A stretch of 64,000 nt of DNA from contig NC_026505.1 in NCBI RefSeq assembly GCF_000182925.2, positions 682,001-746,000 of the forward strand. The letters run 5' to 3'. The DNA is from Neurospora crassa OR74A (Eukaryota; Ascomycota; Sordariomycetes; Sordariales; Sordariaceae). This document shows, one piece after another, positions 33,027 to 44,414 of the stretch (positions are counted from its first letter, which is position 1; the number at the start of each line of letters is the position of its first letter). The notes under the pieces were generated by a model. That model was not told the origin of the DNA. It searched no databases and was given only the letters and a program-made list of their open reading frames with translations. Made by a program: the position numbers and the translations under genes.

Positions 33027-35790
33027 TCACCACATTCCCCTAGACGGCTCCCCGTCTCCTTCCGTATCCGGATAATAATAAGGCGGACCGCTGTACATCA
33101 TACCAGTCGTTGCATCCTCCATCATGTCCATCATCGGCATCTGAGGCTGCTGGAATTGATCACCAAACCCATCATCTCCCCACATGTTTCCAGCAAAGGC
33201 CATGTTCGGGTCCATATAATTGACGACACCTTCCATGAACGGCGGCGGTTCTGGCCTTTGCCCTTGGCCCAGTGCATGCGTGGTGGGGACAGAAGCGGCG
33301 CCCGGACCTGTACCAGCAGAAGGCCCGGGCATGAGCGACGACGTGTCATTACCACCGGCAAGCCCAGTTCCTGCCGTTGGGGCCAATGTCGTGGCCGTTG
33401 GTATTGTCCCTGTGTCTGTTCGTGTTCCTCCCAAAGAGCCGCTGTTGATGTTATTGTTACCCAGGATGTTCGCAAGTTTTTCGACGTAGGGCGGAGCAGG
33501 TGGCCGTGTCCCCGTCTGCCTAAGCAGCGCTTCAGACCTTTTCTGCCAAGCTTCGAGGACTTTGCGAGCAATTTGTGAGTACAGCCGGTTTGACGTGTCG
33601 AATAGGTCGGGATTGAGTCGATAAACAAACGAGATTTGCCGCCAGGCGCGATCAATTAGGTCGGTCTTGGCGCTTGCTGTCTCCATGTGCTTATCACTGG
33701 CGGACGGGGCCTGGAATTGGCACAGCTGCGAGACGACATACATGAAGTTGAATGGCTGGAAGTACACGCGCGAAAACCAGAAGAAGGCGGGGTCGTCGTT
33801 GAGCATATTGAGTTCGTGGTGCTCGAGGTCGATGATGGCTAGCCTGAAAGCGCGGTCGACATCGTTGAAGCCTTGTTGGTCAGAAGTGGGAGGGGGTTGA
33901 GGTTTGGCACTGCAGAGTTTCTTGATGAAAAATTCCTTGAACTTGAAGGCCAGGGCATGCACCGGGCCGTTGGCGGGGTGCAAGTGGTAGCGGTCCGTGA
34001 ACGCTGACAACTCGAGCGCTAGTTGTTCGACGGTGCGGCGGTGACGTTGGTCGTCGGAACCAGGGGCTTGGCCGCCTGGGAGGTCGGCCGCGATCATGAC
34101 ACCTTCAAAATCCTGCCCACTGGTGAGGAGGAAATCGGTGGCTTTATAGGACATGAGGCAGAAGATCATCTCGGTGGGGCCGTCGCGTTCTACAAAGTCC
34201 TCTTTGGCGTCGGGATGCATGTCGGTGTCTTCAAGGTTTCTGGGGAGTTCGGTGGACCAGTCTCGCACAACCGCCGCAGACTTGAAGCCGGATATTGTTG
34301 CGGTTTTGGCATCGAGCACGACAAGCTGCCACCAAAGCCGTCTTCTCATCTCGGTTTCGAGAGGTGGCAACCCTAATCGTTTGCCATCGACGTGAAGACC
34401 CAACTTTCGAGCCAGGCGTATAGCAGTGCCAAGCAGGACCCAAGTGGCGTGAGGATTGGATCGCCCTTGGAGCGATGTCTGTAATCGTCAGCATTGCGAC
34501 TTCAAAATCGATGAACAGCGTCTCGAGGGATGAAATACCAAGTAAAGAGTAAATGCCTGGAGAGTAGTCAGGTCGTTCGTGCTAAGGAAGCCCATTCGTA
34601 CAAATGTCAAACGAGCACCTTGAGCAAAATCCTGAAGAGCCTGCTCTCTGTGGTAGCCCAGCCGCTGCGCACACTCGTCTGCATCCAAAGACACGATCGC
34701 CATGAGAAAGATGGAGAAGAACAAGGCTCGTATGTTGGGACGAAGCCCGAATGGTCCACTAGAAGCTTCCGCGACATATCTCTCCAGTGTCGGCCTGTGG
34801 ATGATCTTCATTAAGGGGTTGACTCTCTGGAAGAAAATGTCACAGAGCTGCCAAACAGCACCGGGTTGAGGCCAGGAAGACATGGGATCAAAGGTCGGAG
34901 TGTCGGCCCCGAGAATCAGATCTGAGCCATCGTCTGGCGAGGTGTCCACCATGGCTCTTATTTCCCCTAGCTGTATACATGTTGGTAAGCCGGAAGACAC
35001 CTAAACGCAGAGATGACGACATACCTCTTGGTACATGGTGCCCAACAGGGAGTCCATGAAACGAACACCGCCCTCCTCCTGGATTAGTCTCGGGTTTCCC
35101 TTGGAATCCCAAGAAGAAGTGGTGGTGGGTGCGGGTGTGGCGGGAATAGCCAGACCCTGGCCACTCGCTTTCGCAGCATCCATTTCACGCCTCATTTGCT
35201 CCATCTTCTCCGTCACGGCAGCCAGCTTTTCCTGGAGCGCTTGGTGTGGTGGCCGACGTTTCCTGAGGGGGGCCGGTTTACTGGGTATGCATGGAACATT
35301 GGACTGCGAGGTAAGGTTAGCATGCTTCGGCAAGATGGTCGAATTAGGTGGGGCAGCCAACCCTCTTGCAATTGTCGCAGGGGAACACTCGATTGCACCT
35401 GATCTTTCTTCCTTGACATAGCTGGCAAGCGAGAATACGGGGCGACTTGGCTTGGCGCAGTTGTTGCTGAGGGTGACCATTCTGAGGTTGATCATGCGAG
35501 GGAGGCTGACTTGGGGCTTGATCCCATGGAGACTCCAATTGGGCTGGAGACTGGTCCCATTGGGATTCTCCTGAGCCTGGAGTTTGGCCCCATGAAGGCT
35601 GAGATGGCGTTGAGACTTGAGGTTGTTGCGTCTGAGACGGAGGTTGAGCTGCTGTAGACACTGGAGCTGGTTGTGGAGGAGGGGCTGACTGGGCGGATAG
35701 GTCAGCCCCTGAAGAAGCCATTGGAACCCCTGGATCCGTCCCCGAGACAGAGGGCCGAAGGGCCATGGGCACGTCTTGGTAAGGGCCCAT
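33027..35790 (-). CDS. Zn2Cys6 transcription factor with fungal-specific middle domain
   Basis: A zinc-cluster regulator of 863 residues in my model of four exons: 35362-35790, 35025-35303, 34539-34970 and 33027-34478. The N-terminus is Gln/Pro/Ser-rich. The cluster starts near residue 121 ([18 protein letters not shown]) and is split by a 58-nt intron; splicing at a GTTGGC donor gives CDNCKRSNVPC, restoring C-x2-C-x6-C-x5-C-x2-C-x6-C. A coiled coil follows ([20 protein letters not shown]). The Fungal_trans region includes [16 protein letters not shown] and, across the third intron, [20 protein letters not shown], then [20 protein letters not shown]. The C-terminus is Gly/Pro/Met-rich and ends with an acidic segment. 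Pathway unknown. The start is the first ATG of the Gln-rich exon; an earlier exon is possible. Confidence 0.82.
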
Positions 35791-37976
35791 GACTGCTGCC
35801 GGGTCGGTGAGTGCCGGTGGTACTGATGCCGCAATAGTTTGGCAGTAGAGATGGTGCGAGCATCTCTATGGGAGATGTACCCCGGTAAGAGAACGAACTG
35901 AAGAGAGGCCAACGGGTGAGGTCCGATCGGAAGCGAGAAAACAGCTATGTGGTGGTGGGTGGGTGGGTGTGTGGGGATAATATCAGGTCCAAGAAACGCA
36001 AATAAACCAATTCCCAGTCCAATATGTATGTACTTGATGATGTAGCAAAGAGGCTGAGCCAAGATGAGAAATACTCAAGTTAGCGTTGAGACTCAGAGTG
36101 AGGGTGTAAAAGTGAATTGAAATGAAGTGGAAAGGAAAAGAATGTGAAAGGCCGCGAGTACCTCGATGGTCGGGAAAGTCTCCGATGATTTGTCGGCCTG
36201 GATTGGTGCCTGCCTTTTAGGACAATGGGTACAACCAATGGTACCTTCCACTTAGCGGTTGACGAGCACTCACTCTTTTCTCTTCGTTCTTCAGTTTCTC
36301 CAATTCCGTGACTCCCACCGACTCCCACACGAATCCTGAGAATGTGAAGGGAACCAAAGTTTCAATGCTGACTGTGTTGTGTCTGGTACTGTTCAGAACT
36401 TCAGTCAGACCGACAGGCAGCAGAAACTACCTCAAGAGAATAATACGACGTCGGCTTCTTGGCCTGGAAGTTGGAGGTGACTGACATGAATGGAAATGGA
36501 ACTCCCGCATTCCGTCACCCATCGATGAGGGACCATCCGGTACCTGTACCGCCTCCGTCCCCTTGTTATTCACCAGTGACCACAGCAATGGTACATAGTG
36601 GTCGGGTGGGTAGGGGCTCGTCTTGGCATCTTGGCGTCAGGGCAGTCTGGGCTTCGGTAAAAAGCGAAACCGAGCAGCAGAGTGGACACAATGGGGAAAA
36701 AAATGAGTAGTCGGGTGTAAGAGGCTGAAAAGCAGCTCCAAACTAAACACACTTTCAGCCGAGTTTGCCAACCTGAACTGGCGGAACGTGGTATGTATTG
36801 AACGCTCGTGGCGGCGTTAATCAGCCATTGGAGAATAAATAAAATGGAGAAAAAGTCGGCATCACGGCACCATTGGATCCTTTGGCAGCCAGTTCAGCAA
36901 ACCTAAACGATGTGCTGTATTGTGTGCATATGGTTCGTCATTGGACTTCCACTTGATGGAACAATATTGGAAGCCCCAGTGAGGTGCATCGGCAGTCGGG
37001 TGCTGGACTTTCCGGCGCCGAGCAGCGCTTTGACTGCACCGTCCAGTCTCGATTTGTGCAGTCAACCGATCTGGGATCAATTTGTGGCAGGTGGCTCGTG
37101 CTTATTTCATTACTAAGCGCGAAAAGGGGACCAAGTTCAGCCCTGAAGGGTCGGTCCCTGGGGTTCAACCTGGAATCGAAAATTACCGCCCTGGGCACTT
37201 CTGGCACATGTAGAGTACGGTACTTATCCGCGTACAAGTTGGTGCGTGACATGCCGTACATATGTGCGCGTAATGTACTGTGACCTTTTCCTTGATTCAT
37301 TCGGCATGAGATGAGGTGTTTTCAAATTTACGTGTAAGTCTACTTATAGGGAAGTGTACTATGTACAAAGGCTCCTCGAACAGCTCAGAGAACTTCAAAG
37401 ATAAACAATGTCAGACGACAGCGCTGGTGTGTGAGGTTATTCTGAACAAAGTTAGTACTTGGCACCTGACAGCGAATAAGAATACGATGGCCGCCCAGCG
37501 GAAACGCCGATTCTTTTCGGATTCCTCGCGGAGTTAACATCGATCCATACAAGGTGAGTGTGGAGATAAGATAAGCGCGCTCTAGGATTTTACACTAGTG
37601 TACTGTACTGTAATGCTGTCACTTCCTCCTCTGTGGTACATGTACGTACCTCCCTGGCTCAATGTAGACGTCGGTGCCTGACGTGCGCAACGACGGGTGT
37701 CAAGACGGCCGGTGCCGGAGCCCCCCACAAAATATTTTCAATGCCGGGATCGCCACCCTCCCCCGGCCGGGCCATTATCCATGGCATCCCCGGACTCCAC
37801 TACCTACTGACTGTGACTGCTGGCCCATCCCCAGTTGTTGAACGAGTCGTTGTGACCCGATTTCCAATCTGCCGTCGGCTCCAATTGGGGTTGCATCTAT
37901 TTCCCAACACCCAATTGCAATTCTAGTCTGTCCGGCAGTGCCATGGTCAGTTGCAAGTCGTGATAGCTGGTCCATC
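35791..37976. other. Divergent intergenic region before homoaconitase
   Basis: About 2.2 kb, with no gene supported. It would hold promoters for the regulator (-) and homoaconitase (+). Three CCAAT boxes lie at its right end. Confidence 0.5.
37864..37915 (+). promoter_or_regulatory. Three CCAAT boxes upstream of homoaconitase
   Basis: CCAAT occurs at 37864-37868, 37881-37885 and 37911-37915, about 60-115 bp before the ATG at 37977. CCAAT is the core bound by the Hap2/3/5 complex, the partner of HapX. The motif is seen; binding is inferred. Confidence 0.45.
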
Positions 37977-40421
37977 ATGATTCACCCCGTGGTACGTTTA
38001 CAGTCCCATTTACCCTCAAAATTGCCATCGACATTGCCATTGGCATCGCGACTAACAACAGACTTCCTTACCCACTTCCAGAGAAGAGCCCTGGCCGTGG
38101 CTGCCAGCAGAGCCCCCCGTCAATTCCTTGCAGCCGCCTCGAGAACCACCTCTGTCCGCAGTGTCCGCGCCGCCGCCGCCTCCGGTTCCTACTACAGCAC
38201 CACCTCGCGCCGTCTTCAAGATGCCTTCCCCTCGCAGCTCGAGAATCTGGCCTCCTCGACCCTCCCCAAGGTCGTCCCCCAGGTGCCCCAGACCTTGACC
38301 GAGAAGATTGTCCAGCGCTACTCGGTCGGCCTCGCTCCCGGCAAGAAGGTCAAGTCTGGCGACTATGTCACCCTCCAGCCTCACCACTGCATGACCCACG
38401 ACAACTCGTGGCCCGTCGCCATGAAGTTCATGTCCATCGGCGCCTCCAAGATCCACGACAACCGCCAGGTCGTCATGACCCTCGACCACGACGTGCAGAA
38501 CAAGAGCGAGGCCAACCTCAAAAAGTACCGCCAGATCGAGGAGTTCGCCAACACGCACGGCGTCGATTTCTACCCTGCCGGCCGGGGCATCGGCCACCAG
38601 ATCATGGTTGAAGAGGGCTACGCGTGGCCGGGCACCGTCACTGTCGCCTCCGACTCGCACAGCAACATGTACGGCGGTGTTGGCTGCCTGGGCACGCCCA
38701 TGGTGCGTACCGACGCGGCCTCCATCTGGGCTACCGGCAAGACATGGTGGCAGATCCCGCCCATCGCCAAGGTCACCTTCACCGGTCTGCTCCCGCCCGG
38801 TGTCACGGGTAAGGACGTGATCGTTGCTTTGTGCGGCCTATTCAACAACGACGACGTGCTCAACCACGCCATCGAGTTCACCGGTGCCGAAGAAACCATG
38901 CGCTCCATCCCCGTCGACGACCGCCTGACCATCGCCAACATGACCACCGAATGGGGCGCCCTCTCCGGTCTCTTCCCCATCGACGCCGTCCTGGCCTCCT
39001 GGATGCGCGCCAAGGCCACCGTCACCGCCATGGAACACCCCGAGCTGGGCGACAAGGCCAAGTTCACCCACGCCAAGATCGACGCCCTTCTCGAGAACCC
39101 TCTGGTTGCCGACCCCGGCGCCACTTACGCCAAACAGCTCTACCTCAACCTGTCCACCCTCTCCCCCTTCGTCGCCGGCCCCAACTCCGTCAAGATCGCT
39201 ACTCCCCTCAAGGACCTCGAGGCCCAAAACCTCAAGCTCGACAAGGCGTACCTCGTCTCGTGCACCAACTCGCGCGCCTCCGACATCGCCGCCGCCGCCC
39301 GCGTGTTCAAGGACGCCGCTGCTGACAACAACGGTGTCATCCCCAAGGTCGCTCCCGGCGTCAAGTTCTACATCGCCGCCGCCTCCCTCCTCGAGCAAAA
39401 GCAAGCCGAAGACTCGGGCGACTGGCAAGTCCTTCTCGATGCTGGCGCCGAGCCTTTGCCCTCCGGCTGCGGCCCCTGCATCGGTCTGGGCACCGGTCTG
39501 TTGGAGCCCGGTGAGATCGGCATCTCTGCTTCCAACCGTAACTTCAAGGGCCGCATGGGTTCCACCGACGCCAAGGCCTACCTCGCCTCGCCCGAAGTCG
39601 TCGCTGCTTCTGCTCTGAAGGGCAAGATCGCCGGTCCCGGTTGGTACCAAAAGCCCGAGGGTGTCGAGAAGGTAATCATCGGCGAAGGCAACGGTGTCGT
39701 TGAGCAAGACAAGGCCATGTCCATTGAAGACGCTCTCGACAAGATCATTGCCGAGGCCGAGTCGCTCATCGCCAACGCCGAGGCTGGCCTCACTCCCGAG
39801 TCCACCTCTTCTTCTTCTTCTTCTTCTTCGTCGTCGGAAGAAGAATCCCTCACTGAAATCCTCCCCGGCTTCCCCGAAGCCATTTCCGGCGAAATCATCT
39901 TCTGCGACGCCGACAACATCAACACGGACGGCATCTACCCCGGCAAATACACCTACCAGGACAACATCACCCCGGCCAAGATGGCCGAAGTCTGCATGGA
40001 GAACTACGATGCCTCCTTTGGCTCCATCGCGCGCGCCGGCGACATTCTCGTGACAGGCTTCAACTTTGGCTGCGGTTCCTCGCGTGAGCAAGCGGCGACC
40101 GCCATCCTAGCAAAGCAAATCCCGCTGGTGGTCAGCGGCAGTTTCGGCAACATCTTTAGCAGGAACTCCATCAACAACGCGCTGATGGGCGTCGAGGTGC
40201 CCAAGCTGGTTCAGCGACTCCGTGAAGAATTCGGCGACAAGGTGGCTACTAGACGCACCGGGTGGAAGTTGACGTGGGATGTGCGACGCAGCAAGGTGGT
40301 TGTCGAAGAGGCGTCAGGCAAGAAGTGGGAGCAAAAGGTGGGCGAGTTGCCGCCGAATGTGCAGGAGATTATTGCCAGGGGAGGATTGGAGAAGTGGGTC
40401 AAGAGTCAGATTGAGGCTTGA
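37977..40421 (+). CDS. lys4: Homoaconitase, mitochondrial (lysine biosynthesis)
   Basis: Homoaconitase is the [4Fe-4S] enzyme of the fungal alpha-aminoadipate lysine pathway that interconverts homocitrate/homoaconitate and homoisocitrate in mitochondria. The aconitase fold is complete. Iron-sulfur ligands are in LVSCTNSR (near residue 398 of the spliced product) and SGCGPCIG (near 466); the swivel domain has [13 protein letters not shown] (near 667) and [12 protein letters not shown] Ser8 run precedes the swivel domain. The N-terminus is a mitochondrial presequence rich in Arg, Ala and Ser. I place a 90-nt intron at 37992-38081 (GTACGT donor, CTAAC branch, TTCCAG acceptor), giving [17 protein letters not shown] and 784 residues. 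The intron is a multiple of three without stops, so a retained form would add 30 residues to the presequence. The rest is one exon. Confidence 0.93.
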   Translation: MIHPVVRLQSHLPSKLPSTLPLASRLTTDFLTHFQRRALAVAASRAPRQFLAAASRTTSVRSVRAAAASGSYYSTTSRRLQDAFPSQLENLASSTLPKVVPQVPQTLTEKIVQRYSVGLAPGKKVKSGDYVTLQPHHCMTHDNSWPVAMKFMSIGASKIHDNRQVVMTLDHDVQNKSEANLKKYRQIEEFANTHGVDFYPAGRGIGHQIMVEEGYAWPGTVTVASDSHSNMYGGVGCLGTPMVRTDAASIWATGKTWWQIPPIAKVTFTGLLPPGVTGKDVIVALCGLFNNDDVLNHAIEFTGAEETMRSIPVDDRLTIANMTTEWGALSGLFPIDAVLASWMRAKATVTAMEHPELGDKAKFTHAKIDALLENPLVADPGATYAKQLYLNLSTLSPFVAGPNSVKIATPLKDLEAQNLKLDKAYLVSCTNSRASDIAAAARVFKDAAADNNGVIPKVAPGVKFYIAAASLLEQKQAEDSGDWQVLLDAGAEPLPSGCGPCIGLGTGLLEPGEIGISASNRNFKGRMGSTDAKAYLASPEVVAASALKGKIAGPGWYQKPEGVEKVIIGEGNGVVEQDKAMSIEDALDKIIAEAESLIANAEAGLTPESTSSSSSSSSSSEEESLTEILPGFPEAISGEIIFCDADNINTDGIYPGKYTYQDNITPAKMAEVCMENYDASFGSIARAGDILVTGFNFGCGSSREQAATAILAKQIPLVVSGSFGNIFSRNSINNALMGVEVPKLVQRLREEFGDKVATRRTGWKLTWDVRRSKVVVEEASGKKWEQKVGELPPNVQEIIARGGLEKWVKSQIEA

Positions 40422-41875
40422 TCTCTCTGCCTTTTTCAGTTCAATTGTAGGGTACCTAGATGAGTGACTGGATAGATAAAAAGTACCTTACGGGACGGTA
40501 CAGTACAGGGGAGGTACAGCATAGTTCCCGGTAGTAGAGGTATAGTAAGTAGATGGGATACCTAGATTTGAAGAAGAAGAAGGAGACACAAAGAATAAAA
40601 AAAAAAAAAAATTCAGAAATGATATCCCTTGTATCACACCATCCTAAATTATGCAGATCTCTTCTGATTTCACAGGACGTAATTGAAAAAGTTCGGTTGT
40701 TTGTTTTCAAGTAGAACCAAGAAGTGGGTGAATGGGTGTGCAACTCGTTTTTTTTGGGCGTTGCTCACGGTTATGGGTAGAGTACCTAGGTAGAAGGGAG
40801 TGAGTGAGTGGATTCCTGGTTTGATCAGGCTAACTAACCTACGGTTTCTTCACCGTGACCACTGGTTAGACCTACTAAATACTGCAGCAGAATCCATCAT
40901 ATACACCATTGCACCTTCCACAACGCCCTTCTCCCCTCCCAAGGCCGATACCACGCGGCCAAAGTCCATTATTGTGTCTCCAATCCCCCAAAAAACCTCG
41001 TCATCAGGTAGCTTGGGTAATACACTTGTGTTGATGGCAGGCAGTTAGTAGAGAAAACTCCGAAGTACAGACACCACACCCCGTCGGCAGAGGTAAAGAA
41101 TTAAAAAAAGGGGTCAACTCTGAATGATGTTTCGAGGATGGAAAGGTGACAGCAGAGAGAGTCCCTCGGAGTTTCGCGGTGTACCATAATTGCTGAAATT
41201 TAGACATGCATAGCCTTTTTCTCCTTTCAAGCCAAGAGCAGAGTAACAACAAAGCCGAGGGCCGGGTTGAATAAAGTCCTGTAGTTTAGCGGCAAGTAAA
41301 AGAAGAGGACAAAAAAAACATAATATCAAGACAGTGCCTTTGGTATTTGTGCATATGTGCTTCCATACTATCTGTCAAACGTCAAATCAGCAACACGGGG
41401 GCCAAGGAGCTCTTGGACAAACCCTCGAGCAGCATGGAAGCAATGGCCTCAATGTAATCACTACGTCCAACCACCATCCCACGGCAGGCCTGGCTGCCCC
41501 TCGATTTGTTGTTGCCATTCGTTATTCATGTTATACATCCAATATATTGAGGGCAAGATAAAGATAGCAACCATTGTCTTCCTTAACCCCGCCCCATCCG
41601 TCCGCTCGCTTTTAGCAAGTGCTCATAAAGACGCCACCCTTTTTGTGGACCCTTTGGTTTTTCCCGAGGTAGTATAATACACATTTGAGTTACACAAACA
41701 CACAACACAACGTAGGTTTATCTTGATTTCTTTCCACTCATTATATTCCACATGTAGTACCATCAGGTAGCCAGCCCGGCAAACCCGTGTTGAGGATTGC
41801 CTTCGTCATCATGGCTAACCTGATTCGAGGTCTTTACTACCTCTTGAGATGATACCAAAGCATAGATCTGGATCT
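40422..41875. other. Convergent intergenic region
   Basis: About 1.45 kb between the 3' ends of homoaconitase (+) and Sec61 (-). It contains a 14-A run near 40598-40611. No gene recognised. Confidence 0.5.
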
Positions 41876-43469
41876 TTAACCCATGATCATACCCTTCATG
41901 CCCTGAAGATCACCCTCCTTGGCGGCAATTTCGAAGTAGCCGTAGATGATACTGGAGAGGGGAAATGTTAGCAAATTGGTCATTTATCCGTAATCAGGTG
42001 ACAAAAACTTACGTGACAGCCAAGAGAGTACCGGTACCGGAGCCAAGAGCGCCCATGAGGTCGCTGGCAACAGAGAGAGCACCAATGCAGGCACCACCGA
42101 AAGCGGCAGCAGTGGGGATGATACGCTTGAGCTCCTTGTACATGCTCTGCTCGCGGTGGCCGGCCATGACGAGACCCTGGTCCTTGAGCTGCTTGGCGAC
42201 ATCGCGGGGGCTGGAGCCGGAAACCTCAATCCAGGTCTTGGAGAAGACAGCGCAGGCAGTGAGCATGTAGGCGATGTAGACGGCGGTGTGGATGGGGTCG
42301 AGGAGAGCGTCCTTGAAGTTGAGAGGGGGGCTCATGTAGTAGACAAGACCGGAAACGGCAGAGAGCTGGGCAGTGCCCTCCTTGGCCTCCCAGACGCCGA
42401 AAAGACGGACCAGAAGGTTCTCGGAGAAGCGAGAGTAGAGCATCTGGCTGATCAGGAAGACGTTGGAGGAGAGAGCGGACTGCAGCATGATGGGCATGTT
42501 GGAGGTGTAGAAGAGGCGGATGGGGTAAGAGCCACGGGCACCACGCTGGCGCGAAGACTTGACGGGGATCTCGACGCGGAAGCCCTGGAGGTAGATGACG
42601 GCGGCGAAGACGACGAGAGTGGCGAGCAAGTTCATGATGTTGGGGAGGTTCTGGCGGTAGAAAGCCTCGTAAAGAGCACGCTGCTTGTTGTCCCAGGTCA
42701 TGAGGAGGTGGAAGAGGGCAATGACGGCACCCTCGTACTCGGGGCCACGGCCGGTGTTGATGGAGGTGGGGGAGAAGGCCTTCCACATGATGGACTCGCA
42801 GATGTTGGTGGCAATGAACAGCGAGATACCGCTGCCGAGGCCATAGCCCTTCTGGAGGAGCTCATCGAGGAGAATGACAATCATGCCGGCAACGACGAGC
42901 TGGAGGATGAGAAGGAAGACGATACCGGCACCGAGGTCGCTGGGAGGGCCATAGAGACCGGTGAAGACGTAGACAGTGGCGGTGCCGATGGAGAGGATGA
43001 CAGCGAACAGCTTCTGGGCCGTCTGGTAGAGCTCGCGATCGGCCTTGAGGTCGAGGTTGACGTCGATCATGTGGGTGCCGGCGAGGAGCTGGAAGACCAT
43101 GCCGGACGAGATGATGGGGGTGATACCGAGCTCCATCAGAGTACCTCTGTTACTCGCCATCATCATACGCAGCCAGTATAGCGGATCGGACGTGTCGGAC
43201 GAGACAATGCCGTAGAGGGGCATCTGGCTCATGACCAAGAAGATGAGCAGGGTCAAGCCGGTCCACATCAACTTTTGGTTGAAGGGGATCTTGGTCTCGG
43301 GCTGCTGAACCTCGGGGAGGAACGGCACGAAGGGCTTGACGAGATCGAGGAACCGTACTGCATGGCGGGCGGGAGGTGAGGTTAGTTACGGGACAGTCTG
43401 GCATGGCCAACGCGCCTACGCGCGTGTTCAACATGGTCGTCGATGACCGAACAACTTACGGGAACTCAT
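41876..43469 (-). CDS. sec61: Sec61 alpha, protein-translocation channel subunit
   Basis: The pore-forming alpha subunit of the ER Sec61 translocon (SecY family), through which secretory and membrane proteins pass. Exons 43460-43469, 42013-43357 and 41876-41951 give 476 residues, the expected length. The first exon is only 10 nt (MSS plus one base), then [17 protein letters not shown], the strongly conserved start. Further family landmarks are the plug/TM2 region ([19 protein letters not shown]), [32 protein letters not shown], and the cytosolic loop [20 protein letters not shown]. The last exon codes [20 protein letters not shown]. Ten membrane helices are expected. It is divergent from MOD5 with about 950 bp between starts. 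Confidence 0.96.
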
Positions 43470-44414
43470 GATGGGCAATGGCGTGTGTGAAGGAAGAAGA
43501 AAAGGGTAAAAAGAAGGAAGATTAGATTAAACGGGCGACAACAGCCCTTTGTAGAGTTGGAAGCGCAGAGAGTGTTGTCGGCGCTGCGTTGAAGGATCAA
43601 GCAAGGAAAGGAAGTGGAAGGAAGGGTGGTGGTGGAGGAGGAGGAGGAGTTGGCGATTAAAAGAAGTGTCCTGGAAGTCGGGTGGAAGTGTGGAAAGTGG
43701 AAGCTGGCCGAGGGACACGGAAGGCGGAAGGCGGTGCGTCGTCGCGAGATCTGTCCAAAAAGTCGCCCAAGTGTGATGTGTCCAATTTGGAGGGTCCCGG
43801 TTGCTGGCTTGGTGCTACCTAAGTCTAGTGTGCTTGGAAAGAGACCCACTCCACGTGACTTGTAACCAATGATAGACGCGAATTGCATCGATGGCCAGCC
43901 AGGGCAGCCTTCAGTTCCCGCTGGAGGTTGTTCTCTCTCTCCCCGCCCCTGCAGAAACGTCAAAAGCTCGTTCCAGCTCCAAGTGACCTCCCTAGCTCAC
44001 ACCCAGAACGAGGAGCGGGAAGCTTCTTCGGCAGGCAACATCCGGGCCGCTGTCCACAATCGAAGGAAGGCATCTTGATCCCTCCACTGTCCAGCCGCCC
44101 CTTGTTGAAACTGGAATCCAAATCGTTGGGGAAGCCCTGGACAGCCGCAGGGACAGCCGTAGTGGTAGGCAGGGGTTAGGAGTCAGCGTGTGGATGCCAT
44201 TTATTTCTCTTATCGACAACAATCCGTGTGTCAAGGGAACTTTCCACTTGCGATTGAAGGTGGGCTTCCATGGTGGGGTGGATGCCTGCCGGGGTCAATT
44301 GCCAATTCAATCCCAATCTTGAACTTTTTTATGTTTGTTTTCTTTTTTCCCATTTCGTCCACGCTTTGATGCAATGCGCCTCAGCACCTCGACACACTTC
44401 TCCAATAAAGGCCA
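43470..44414. other. Divergent promoter region, sec61 and mod5
   Basis: About 950 bp between two divergent starts. It contains a GGAGGAGGAGG-type purine stretch near 43631-43652. No gene recognised. Confidence 0.5.

Noticed and set aside
38838-40091. 417-codon open frame antisense to homoaconitase
   Set aside because: It mirrors the C/G-ending codon bias of the real gene and has no motif; the sense protein is a clear aconitase-family enzyme.
42156-43181. 341-codon frame antisense to Sec61 alpha
   Set aside because: A codon-bias shadow; Glu/Gly/Asp/Val-rich without motifs.
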